The position numbers were made by a program, and so were the translations under genes. The notes beneath the pieces were generated by a model, which saw nothing but the letters and a program-made list of their open reading frames with translations, was not told the DNA's origin and did not search any database. From Symbiodinium natans (Eukaryota > Sar > Dinophyceae > Suessiales > Symbiodiniaceae), in assembly GCA_905221605.1 (NCBI GenBank), contig CAJNDS010002682.1:1-45000 (forward strand): a DNA stretch of 45,000 nucleotides. The letters are read 5' to 3'. Shown here piece after piece: positions 21,401 through 33,400 of this stretch. Position 1 is the first letter of the stretch; each line of letters starts with the position of its first letter.

Positions 21401-24400
21401 TTCCTGCAGAAGGGAACAATGTACATCAGTTCCAATTTGGTGATACTGTCAATGGAACAGTGAAACGAGTGGAAGATGATGGTACCATAATCTTGGACAC
21501 CTTTCTGGTTTTGGAAGAGAACGAGGAGGATTCCTCGCCAAAGCTGCGCAAATGGAAGGACAGCGGCTGGGGTACATGGTGGACAGGCTCATGGCAGACT
21601 GGTCAATGGTACAAAGGTTCTGATGGTCAATGGGACTGGAAGTCAGAGGAACCGCAGTCTCGTGAGTGGTTCGCCGAGTCAAAAGCATCCTCGAGGGAAC
21701 AAGAGGAGGCTGAGCAGAAACAGCTCTATGGAGAGAAGATCTGTCGAAATCTCCTGGAAGATGAAACAATTGATAATGACTATGTGGGCAAAATCACTGG
21801 GATGTTGCTGAGTCGTTCAATGGACGTGATTGTGGAGTGTATTGCAGATCATGCATTCCTGAATAATGAGGCTCGGAGCGCATACAACATCTTGCTAAGT
21901 GATGGTTGGAAGCCTGAGAAGAAAGAACGTGTCGGTGTGGAAGAAACAACCACTTTTTCCCGGAAGCAGTACCACGACGCGCTCTACGAACTGGCACGCA
22001 AGAAAAGAAGATTTAGTGGACCAGTTGTGGGTGAAGCGGTGGCAATGTTGCTGAGCAAGGGAAAAGATGAGCTTTGGAACGAGCTGTGGTTGGACACCAA
22101 GCGATTTCTGCAAGAGCTTGACGGTGCAGTCGAGGAGATGAGCAAGAGGGAAAACAGGCCGATAGAGACCTATATGGATCCCGATCAGTACAAAAAGGCT
22201 CACACGACTCCGAAAACTGTGTCACTTGGATACAGTAAGCTGTGCAGGTTCTTCAATCAAGGGAGGTGTCGAAATGGAGATGGGTGTTCCTATGAACATC
22301 GTCGCTACGGTGAAGGGTGGCCTGAAGGAGAGCCAACTGAGCCAAAGAACAGCCAAAAAACTGGTGACGAGGATGGGGACATCGGTGGCCCTCCAACTGA
22401 TGAAGGTACAGTGGATGAGGTGCAGCAGGAGCGGGAGGATTCGGCCTTCCGAGCCCAGTACAACTATGGCAAAGGGACATCAAAAGGTGAGCCTACGCTG
22501 GGTGAAACGAAGAAACGGCTGTGTCTGTATTACAACCAAAGTGGTTGTAAATATGGGACTGCGTGCAGGTATCTCCACGACGATGACGTGGCATTGGAAG
22601 GGACTTGGGAGCCTGGCAAATCTTGGGACAATGCTTCCAGAAGGGCAATAAGGGACGCGGGGTTCCACCAGTGCTGTTTCGACTACTATCTCAAAGGGAG
22701 ATGTCGTGTGCGATTTGGCTGCAAGTATTCTCACGAAGAGATGTCTGAGGACCGGCTGGCCCAGTTGAAGCATTTGGTGAATGTGGCAAACCATGTGTCC
22801 TTTCAAAGGGCAAAGGGATTGGAGATTCCTGACAGGAACGCTTTTCAACCACCAGTAAGTGGGGGAGCAGAATCTTCGTCCTCCTCAGCACCAAAAGCGC
22901 TGCAGATGACCAATGTGTCACAAAAAGATGGTGAAAAGGGTATTCTGGATGAAGAAGAGGCGGATGAACAAAAGAATTCGGTGGCTGCGTCTACTAGCAC
23001 TCAGCTTCACAATCCAGAGGAGCCAATTGAAAATTGGATGGCTCGCAACCAACACCTGTGGGTGTATACCCCTCATGTAAGTGAGGTGATGATTACCCTT
23101 GGTGTGACCAATGTGTCGGACTTGCAAGAGTTCATCTTTGTGGAAGATTTGGTTGACAAAGGGATCAACAAGGTGACCGCATGCAAAATTCTGCAATTGG
23201 TGGGTGAGGTCCGATATCGACCGGGAGGACCGGAAAAGGCAGTTCCTTCTGATGCATCTGTACGAGTACAACAATCTTCTGGGAACAAAGGGACTGGAAG
23301 AGCGGCGGTGCGAACCCTCACTCAGGTGCGTGAAGCTGAAGACTCCGGTGCAAAAACGATGCCGAGAGGCTCCTATCGGGAGCTTTTTGATAAGGTCAAG
23401 TACCGTGACGCTTGGACGCTTGCGCAGAGGTCTCCGCTGTGTGTACAGAAGCTGAAGTTGGTGGGAGTTGGAATGCCACCGGTGAATCCACCAACAAAAA
23501 AATATCGGTCAAGATCAAACCCTGTGAAAAGGGGAAGGCCCTTGCTGGACAAAAAACAGGTGCGACAGGTGCCACGCTCTCGCTCACAGCGACGAGCGCA
23601 ACCGGCGGAAGTGGTGGAGAAACCAAAACCACTGGAACTGAAGCCTCGTGGTGGGTTGTCGTATCGGTTCAGCAGAGCGTGGGCAGATGTGGTGGACGAT
23701 GATGATCAGGCGGAGGCTTTGGTTTCTTATGCCGCTTCCTCAAGCGATTCAAGCGAGGAAGAGACCAATGCTGTGCACCGCATGCGGGAAATCCTTTTGC
23801 AAGAAAGGGATTCACAGAGAACTGCGATTCGTGGCAATGTTCCGATGGGTGGTTCTTCCGGCCCCAATGCCGGGCAGAAAAAATCGGTTCACCTTGGCAA
23901 AGAACGCGACAAAGCGCCGCGGGGGGAGACCTGCCAAGAAGTGACTTCTCAAGTTTTTTCGCTACCACAACCTTCTCGTCGAACTGAACAGTCTCAAAAA
24001 AGAGCAAGGGATGGCTCAGTTATGGTTGGTTCGCTGGCGGTGGGCTCCACGGATGAGGTTTTACCTGGGCAAGGTGTTGCTGGACAGGTGAATGGATCTG
24101 AAAGCGCTCAAGTTCTTCCTGGGCATGAAGTGGCTGGACAGGAGACGGCGCTGGAAGGAGCAGTGCAAATTCCCGGCGAGGAGACTGACCAAAATGAAGG
24201 AGAAGGTGGGAGCAATGATCTCCGTGGTGATGATGCGAAGAATTTGGACGGTGGTTTGGTGAGGAGTGACCTTCAGCAATTGCTGGTTAAAGGCCTTCTG
24301 AATCGGATTTATTGGAAGGTGGCAGTTGGCAAGTTGCCGGTCGGGCAAAGAGACTGCCAAAAAGGGTCCAATAAGATGGATCGAAATTTGGTTATTAGCA

Positions 24401-27400
24401 TGTCATCCGAGGGTGCAAGCGAACAGGATGAGAACCTGGCGCTGGAGGACGATGCTGATCAGTCAATGGGTGACGGTGCGATGGTAGTTCTGGTGTATGA
24501 TCCAAGGACACTGATTCAGTCGCCAACAACTGATTGGGTTATGCGTCGTGGTCTGACCGATCGTTCCATCTGGCCAGCAATGGCGTACACAGCACAGAGT
24601 ATATGTGCTGAAATGGTTCAAGTGGATGAACTGAACGCCCAGTTGAATACTGGGAGACTCCTTTTTGAAAGGAGAGATCAAGGATATTATTGTGATTTGC
24701 ATCATTCGTTCCATGACAATCCGTGCTTGCCGGTGGTGGGAAATTATCCTCTTTCGGTGATGGGTGCACTGCTTTCTCCTGGCCTGGAAAAGGAATTCAG
24801 GGATACTGGAAAGTTTGGAACTGCTATGGAGGCAATAGCCTATGATTGGAGTCGCAGTCCAGGCATGGAAGTTCATGTGGAACTTATGGCAAGGGTAGCC
24901 AATCTGGTCGCTCCATTCCTTAAACTTGGTGGCCAAGGAACAGTGGTGAATTCTGAGTTTCTCTGGCAGCACGGGAGGGACCAAATGATGGAGTTCCTCC
25001 AGGCAGCGACTTGCGCTGATCAATTGGAAGTTCTCTGGAGAAGAATGGACGACGATGCTGATGAAGAAGTGGATCCTACAGGAATGGTGCTGGAGATTCC
25101 CGATCAACAAGATGCGGTACTAGATCAAGGGAACAATGAATCCCTTATTCCCATTGAAGATGTTGGAGGTGAGACACTTGGTGACACTGGAAGGGATGGC
25201 AAAGCGCCAGAAGTCTCTCCAGAAGAGGAGACATCCAGTGGGTCGTCAAGACTGGCGGGCACAAGGATTTTCTTGTGGTCAGTGTACTCTCGTGTTGCTT
25301 CCAACTTCTCTACGCAGGACCGCACTACTGGGAAGATCTTTGACAGCACAAAAGGTTATCCTGGTGAAGGACCAAACAATGGTGACAATCCTTCCTCTAA
25401 GAGGAACTTACCCTGGATCTCTGAAGACTACCTCGACGAAGTGGTGTCAAAAAAGATGGAAAGGTCTTCAGATATGGATGGGCTGGAGGGGTCTGTTCCG
25501 GGAAGTGAGGGATCGTTGGAAAAGGTAGAGGTGGAGAATGTTACTGCCTCTAAAATTCTTATGGCTCTTTGGAAAAAGGGATCTAGAGCTGGGTATAGGA
25601 GGTTGTGTCGTTTGAACGTATCTGGATGCAAGGTTGGAACAATGAAGCGTCCAATCAAAAGGGTGCAGAAGATCGGCACTAGGAAAGCCCTCATGAAGAA
25701 GTTCAATGTTTTTGGATCGTCTCAGCATGGCTCAGGAGTTGGCGGAAAACCAATCATGAAGGTGGTAGGACCAAGGCCAGGTTTTCCAGCTGTACTCCAA
25801 GCACCAACTACTGATAGCACGTCGGGTGAAGGGAGCAGTCCCCAGGTACATGGCAATGTTCATGTAGACCACAATCGCCCTATGGACCGGTATGAGGCAG
25901 AGCGCTTGGAGAAGAGGAAGAAGGGCTTCTGCTATTGGTTCAGCAAGGGGAAAGATCGCTGCAAATTTGGTGAAGACTGCAAATTCATCCATTCAGAAGA
26001 TGATGTGGTGCTACATTCGTATTGGTGCAAATACTATGTGGCAGGGAGAGACTGTTTCGCTGGAAAGGATTGTGCGTTCTCGCATGATGCAACTGGTGTG
26101 AGGTGCATCCAGTTTGCTCGGTCTGGGAAGTGTCGTTATGGTGACAGGTGTGTCTTCGAGCATGGTGTTCCGCTGGATGAACAGAGGCCAAGGTCTCCAA
26201 GGACGCCCCCAAGGGATGGTCCAAGGAGAAGTTCTGGTGCAAATGGTGGAGAAAAGGAGATCTCTCCTGAACAGTTCGATGATGGTGAGGAGTATTCCAT
26301 GACCTATGACGATGACACCAAAATGTCGGAACTGTTGATGGAAGCGATTTCAATTCTTTCGAATGGCAAACCAGACTTGGCTCGAGCAGAGGCGGACCCA
26401 CTGTTCAAACTCCTGAAGTTCAAGGGAGACGCTGACCAGATGGATAGAGAATGGGTTTCGTGGACCGACGATATGTTGTCCGTGCTGGAACTTCACGAAG
26501 TAGTGAAGTCGTATGACATTTCGCTCGAGGAGGTGGAAGAATGGGTCAATGACCTGAGGATATGGTTCGAGCGAGCCAACTTGGAAGAAGAAAAAGATCC
26601 CAAAAGGGGCAAGAAGAGGTCCCTGGAAAGGGAGTCCAGCAAAGATATTCCTGCCGAAAAGGAGGTGGTTGAGACTTCTGAGACGGAAGTTATCGTTGAG
26701 GAGGAGGCAAAAAAGGTTAAAAAGAAGAGGAAACCTGTGGTTATCGAAGATCCTTATACCCTCCTGGTTCCAAAGCCGAAGAAAATGCCGGCGACCATTG
26801 AGAAGAGTGGATCATCAACCAATGCGGCGGTTTCTGCAGGGGAAAAAGCCTCGAGAATGCGCGCAAAGTCAATCGTCGGTGGAAAGGCGAAGAAGAAGGA
26901 GAAAAGTCAGAGTCCCAAAAAGGGAGAAGTGGTGGTGGTGCAAGGTCCTGAAGAAAAGGATCGTCCTCCTGATGTGGATGAGCAAGCGTCGGCAGCTGTG
27001 AGTGCAGAGCTGGGTCAACCTTGCCAAGCGATTGAGGACGCGAAAAGAGAAGGACTGGTATCCTCAATTCAAAGGGGCGTACAGGATCCTGTTCTTACAG
27101 TTTCAGACCTGGAGTATATTCTGCTGCAACTTCACCTCAAGATTGCCAACAATCGGAAAAAGAAGTGATTGGATGGTATGGATGAAGGGATGGTTTTTCT
27201 CTTTCTGGAGACAGGTGCGCTGGAACAGCCAATGTGCTGACAAATGTGGTGGTTACTATTAAGGGTATGGAAATCCCTGATAGTAGAAGTCAGTAGCTTT
27301 TCGCGTAGCGAAGACCACGGTTTGTGGTGAAGAAGGCCAAGGAGTCTTCAGTGATGAGAGGATCATGGTGAAAAGATTCTCTATGGTTAGTGGATTTAGC

Positions 27401-30397
27401 CAATGGGCTATAATTTCGTCCTGGTAGACGTTAAACCATATTGTGCATGTCAAGCAGCAGGCTACTGCCCTAATGGCAGTTTTTGGCCAAAGATCTGCAT
27501 CTCCAATGTGTCCTAGGAAATCCTAGGACAGGGGGAGTGCGGAGCTGCAACTGGTACTGTAAAAAGAGTTAGTGTTGGAAGTTGAAAGGGTTAATAAACC
27601 CGGAAATCATTTTTATGGCTCAAGACTGGGCCATGTGCCTGGTAGTAAAAGGTGAGTGCCCTGTGGTTTGGGTTTGTTGTGTGGTTGATCCAGGGAAATC
27701 AAGGGATTCTGTTGGGGTTGACTTTTCGGTTTCTCGTCCCCCTTCGGGTTCCCCCCGTATAGGGTTTGGGGCTTCGGGTTTAGGGTTTAGGGTTTAGGCC
27801 ATTGGGATGTTCCCCCTTATACTAACAGTCCTCAATAGGGATTAAACATTTTCACGGGTACTGCAATTCTTGTTAAGGACTGTTAGTACAAGGGGGAGCA
27901 TCCCCCAGGTTCTCTATTGCATATCGTTGGTATCGGGCTTAGGGTTACGGGAAATTGGGCTTACAAAGCTGCCGGCTACTCAGAAGGGTTCAGGGTTTCT
28001 CGGCCGCCCTCACCCTCGAAATCTAGGGAGGAGCCCTTGGGGTAACTCCCGGCGGCTGAGCTGCTGGGCAAGCTTTGCAGGCTTTTCCCTGGGACACTGC
28101 GCCTCCCGAGCACCTGAACAGTGATGGCCGGGCCACGCATGAGGCTTGGGGTGTGTGTCTTGTGGGTTTGGCGTTTAGGGTTTACACGGGGGCAAGGGTT
28201 TAAGCTCAGGGGCGGTAGGGTTTATAAAGAGTTTAGATAGGGTCTGTTTAGGATTTGCAGGGGGGGGGGGGGCAAAGGTTTAAGCTCGGGGGTTTGTTCA
28301 AGGCTTTGGAAGCAAGGCTGCCTCACCTGTCGTGGATGTTCAGCGTTCCTTGGGGATCTCGCAAGATGTGCCGCCTTTCTTCACGGTTATTTGGTCAGAA
28401 ACAACATGCTAATTAGTGTCATTCCAGCTGCTCAACCCCAAGCCCCAATCCCTAAGCCCTGAGCCCCAAACCCCTCGTAGGAGTTTGTGAAGCGAATGGA
28501 CGAGAGCGGCATTCGCAGGGCTGTGCCTGGGCATATTGCCAGGGCTGAGGGTCTCAGGATTTCGGGGCCTTGGAGGGTCGAAAGGTTTAAGCTTTTGAGG
28601 TTTTAAGGTTTTTGGGCTTTAGGGTTTTGGGTTTTTGGGGTTTCAGGTGTATGGTGTTACTGGCAGCTCAGGGTGGTGTTTGGTTTCATTTGACTTTGGG
28701 CTCAGAAGCAGCAGAGTATGCGTCCTCAGCTGAAGCTTGAATGTGGGACCCGAGAAGCACCGGGAATACCGTCCATGCCCTCGCGTGTCAGAACGGGAAA
28801 CCATGCCAAGGTGGTGGTGCAGCCCATCAACTATGGCCAGGACCTGCGGCTTGCATGCTTACTGTTTTGCGGGGTTAGGGTTGAGGGTGCCCGGAATCCT
28901 TGAAACTCTCCACTCGGACGGCTTGGGATGTTTTCCCTAGTATACTTACAGGCTATAGTAGGGGGGGACTATAATCCCCATAAGGACTGTCAGCAAAAGG
29001 GGGAACATCTAGCGGACAGCCCGTGTGGCGCAGGACTACTCCTACCTCCTCGACGCCATGCGCGTGCACCCGTCCCGCCTCTTCGGCGTCTTTGTGGCCG
29101 ACCCAGCTGTTGGGCCTGCGGCGGTTCCGTGGCTCTTCAGGGGCTGCAGGGGATTCAGGATTTGGGGTTGAATCGGGGTCAACGCATAGTTATACGTCGG
29201 GTGAGAAGAGCCTCAAGAAAGCGTACGCCCTAATCCCCCTAGAAAGACCCCCCACATCCCCCAAAACCCTAAACCCCTGCAAAACCCCCAAAGTCTTCAA
29301 GGAGGAGTGGCTGGAGAGGTTGGCATCCAGCTCCAAGCAGTGGGTGGGGGTGCGCTTCAACCCGTACAAGTGGCCTGCAGGCGCTGGGGGTGTTTAGGGG
29401 CCTTGGAGTTGGGGGTGTATTTTGGTGAGTCGGGGGTTTGGGAACTTGCTTCAGATTCCACCAACAGGCGTTGCGTTCATTTTTTGGACGGGATGGAGGG
29501 GCAGCAGCGGCCTCCTCTCCCCCGCAGCTGCGAATCGAAACTCAAAGTCTCGGGGCCCAGGCCCTCTGGACCCTGATCCCTAAACCCGATGAATCTCTCA
29601 AGTTTCAGGAGGTGTCGGGGCTGGCTTATGCCATGTGTACCCTAAACCCTAAAACCTAAAACCTAAAACCCTAAACCCTAAACCTTAAACCCTAAAGCCC
29701 TAAAACCCTAAACCCTAAACCCCTAAAACCCTAAACCTTAAAACCCTCAACCCCTAAACCCTTAACCCCAAACCCCAAACCCTAACACCCTAATCCCTCA
29801 ACCCTTTCAGGCCAGAGCATGGCCGACGACACCGGCAAGGCGCTCTTCCGTAAGGCTGGCGAGCTGAGCCTGCCCGTGGGCTTGGACCGCAAAAAGGAAA
29901 CGATTCTGGCGTTTGGGTTATATTGGTTGGTGGTCTCTCTAAGTAAAGTTTCTGTTTTGTAGGGGGTTTCTTATTAGGGTGTCTAGGGGCCATATTAGGT
30001 ATAAGGGTAACAGATAAAGAGACCACCGGCCTTTACAAGGTTTAGGGTTTAGGATTTAGAGGGTTTAGGGTTTAGGGTTTAAAGTCTAGGGTTTAGGGTT
30101 ATCCGGTTTAGGGTTTCGGGTCTAGGGTGTAAGGGTCTGGGATTTGGAGCTAGGGCTTAGGGTTTAGAGCCTAGGGTTTGGGGTCTAAGGGTGTTTAGGC
30201 TTTGGGGGGTGTTCTTGCGTTGTCAGGTCTTCTTTCGGATTCTGGGGTTCGGGGGGTCTCGGGGTTTAGGATGTAGTTTGTTTTATGTATTTCTTTCTCT
30301 CTTTCTCTCTTTCTCTCTTTCTCTCTTTCTCTCTTTCTCTCTTTCTCTCTTTCTCTCTTTCTCTCTTTCTCTCTTTCTCTCTTTCTCTCTTTCTCTC

Positions 30398-30449
<52 letters not shown>

Positions 30450-33400
30450 CGAAAGCCACTTTCGCAAGTTGAGATGAACAAGCCTAAGCCCTACACCGAC
30501 CACAAGCCCTGAACCCGAAGCCCGAAACCCGAAACTCTACCCACACCCGAGATCCGTGCCCCTGTGCTTTAGGTGGGCTTCATGCCGTTCAAAGGTCTGA
30601 GCCAGCACGTGGAGGACAGCTGAGGATATCAACCCGAGCTGGCTGTTGAAACCTTCTGGAATCATAAGCCATGAGCACCCTAAACCCTAAACCCTACACC
30701 CTAAACCCTAACCCCAAGCCCTAAACCCCAGACCCCAAACCCCAAACCCTAAAGCCGAGCTGACTTGAAGGCTTCGTCAGCCCGTCGTCTTAAGCGCTTA
30801 AGCATTCCCTTTGACCTGAGTGTGGGCCGGGGGGGCGTCTTGAGCCCCACGTGTTATACTTTTGGGGTCGATCTAGAGTAAACGCTGTAACCGGAACCAT
30901 GGTTGCCACAGCAACTCTGTTTCAGGAACTTGTTTCAGGAACTACGCCAAAGCTGTACCAGGAACTGATGGAGGGTTGTACAGTTCCTGCTTCGGGTGCC
31001 CACTCGTTCTTGCTACGTCTTGGTCAGCTCCTGAAACGCGATTCCCGTTGTGTGGCGCGCTGGTTCCTGTTGCGCTGGTGATGGCTTAAGCGTTTGCGTG
31101 GCCATTCCGAAGATATGGCACAAACAGAAGCGAAGGCACTTAAATATGAGGAGGCGGGGAACGCTTTCTCCCCATTATTGAGTAGGCTCGACACAAATAC
31201 CCTAAACCCTAAACCCTAAACCCTAAACCCTAAACCCTAAAACCCTAAACAGTAGCCTTCAAACCCTAGGCCCTAGAAGTCCCTTTCTTCGTGAAGCCCC
31301 AAATCGCAGGACATCGAGGCGCTGATGAAGAGCTCGCCCTCGACGCAGGCGGGCTTAAGGGGGGCTTATCGGTTTTCAGCTCAGTCAGGGGACTAAAGGA
31401 GGGACCCTTGTAAGGGATTTTAGGGGGTACTAATGGGTTATTTAGGGGCTACTTAGGTATATAGGGACTATATAAGGTTTGTATACGGGTTATATCGGGG
31501 AATAAGACTAAGGGTGTCCCTCCAATTAGCCCTCAGGTCCTACACCCCCACAATGTGGCAGTCGGAGCCCCCAACCCCTAAACCTGTTAACCCCTAAGCC
31601 CCATAGGTGGGACAAGTACCCCACAAGGGTGATTGCCGGCTGTAGCTGTAGTTATTCCGTTCCTTGCCCTGTAACTTACGACGAAACCCTGCAAACCCTC
31701 AACTCCTAAACCTGTTGAACTCAAGCCGCAAAGGCCCCAGACTAAGCCCGAAAGCCGAAAGCCCTGAACCCTAAACCCAACACACCAGGTCATCATCGAT
31801 CACTGGGGCTTCTTCCTGCAGCCTGCCACTGGCTTCGGCGAGCGCGCGCTGGACGAAGCAAGCTGGGAGGCGCTGCTGCGGCTCAGCAGCTACCCGCAGG
31901 CGCGGAGGTTTGTGGGTATTCGGCGGAGGGGGGGGGGGTTTAGCCTCACTGAGCCCTATGAACTCTATAGACCCTGTAAACTCGATACATCCTATAAACC
32001 CTATAAAACGTATGAAGGCTATACACCGTATGTGAAGCCCTCAAAGCCCGATTAAACCCTTTCTTGGGGACAGGTTCCCGGTTTAGAGCCCAGGGCTTCA
32101 TAGCTTTAAGTTTCGGAGTTTGAACGCGACAGAAACCTCGAATGAAGCAACCCTAACCCCAAACCCTGAACCCTGAACCCTAAACCCCAAACCCTGAACC
32201 CCAGATCCTAGACCCTAAACCCTACACTTCCAAAGACAAAAGCAGGGGGGCCACGGCCTCTCAGGTCCACGTGAAGATCTCGGCGCTCTTCCGGGTCTCC
32301 CAGGGCAAAAGCCCCTTCCCGGAACTCTCGGAGCGCTTGCAGCGGCTCTGGCTGAGTGCCCTTAAACACTAAAACCCTAAACCCTAAACCCTAAACCCTA
32401 AACTTTAAACCCTAAACCCTAAACATCCTACAAATCCTACAAATCCTACAAATCCTACAAACCCGAAACCCTACAAGCCCGATACCCTAAACCCTAAACC
32501 CTAAAACGCTAGAACCCTAAACCGCCCCAAGCCGCAGGGGCAGAGTTTGGGAGCTTTGGGTTCTGGGGGAGCTTTCGGGAGGCTTCGGGAATCATCGGGA
32601 AAGGTTTGGAGGAGCTTTACAGGAATTCTTTCATGAGGCTTCGGGAATCATCGGGAAAGGTTTCAAACAGCTTCAAACAGCTTTGCAGGATTTTTTTTCG
32701 CGGAGTTTGGGGAGTTTAAGGGTAGCTTGGAGCTAAACCCTAAACCCTAAAACCCCAAACCCCTAGACCCCAAACCCCAAACCGGAACCAGGCAGCTGCT
32801 GTCGACCTTTGGCTCGGCTCGGCTCCTCTGGGGCTCGGACTTCCCGTGCCCTCTGCGCAAGAAAACTAAACCCCCCAACCCCCCCGAAAAACCCCCAAAA
32901 AACCCCCAAAAAACCCCCCAAAACCCCCAAAAAATTCCAAAAAACCCCCAAAAAACCCCCAAAAAACCCCCCCAAAACCCCCCCAAAACCCCCCCAAACC
33001 CCCCCAAATACCCCCTAAACCCCTACACCCCTAGACCTTTGAACCCTAAACCTCTAAACCCTAAACCCAAAACCCTCCTGCACCCTGAGCTTGGAGCCTT
33101 TAGGCGGGGAGTTGGGTGATGGTCCAGCTTCGTGATGCGCTTGGAGAGGGCGGGGGACTTACGAGTAGGGTTTAGGGTTGTTTAGGGTTTAGGGTTTAGG
33201 GTTTAGGGTTTAGGGCTTCGGGTTTAGGGTTTAGGGTTTAGGGCTCCTAAACCCTCAGCTCCCTCAGCAGCGCAGGTACGCCACGGAGCACACGACCTAC
33301 GCGGAGGCGGTCTTGGCCCCGGAGTCCTGGCCCGCCTGGGCCGAGATGTCCGAGGAGGAGGGGGCCCTTCAGGGTTTTTATTTTGGGTTTAGGGTTTAGG

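Larger units (their letters stand above)
19047..27764 (+). mobile_element. Non-autonomous LTR retrotransposon with giant ORF
   Basis: The element proper is 19052-27759 (8708 bp), flanked by TAGGG on each side (19047-19051 and 27760-27764), a 5-bp target duplication taken from a TTTAGGG tract. It has two identical 222-bp LTRs, a primer-binding site, a 65-bp leader, one uninterrupted 2609-codon ORF, a 3' region of about 360 bp and a polypurine tract. I find no reverse transcriptase (no YxDD-type motif), RNase H, integrase or aspartic protease in any frame, so it must borrow these from another element. Identical LTRs mean recent insertion or conversion. It sits in intron 2 of the amidohydrolase gene in the same orientation, and its base composition is free of the telomere-like repeats around it. 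The half-tRNA primer site points to Ty1/copia-type partners. Confidence 0.85.

Noticed and set aside
20143-26401. Many antisense ORFs of 60-215 codons under the giant ORF
   Set aside because: They are shadows of the 2609-codon frame. The + frame explains the codon pattern and domains.
30195-30512. Overlapping ORFs of Arg-Glu and Ser-Leu-Phe repeats on both strands
   Set aside because: They are translations of the (TTTCTCTC)n microsatellite in intron 8 of the amidohydrolase gene.
32747-33018. Gly-Phe-Trp and Pro-Lys ORFs on the two strands
   Set aside because: They are translations of the C-A tract in intron 13. The real coding part is only the 54-nt exon at 32792-32845.
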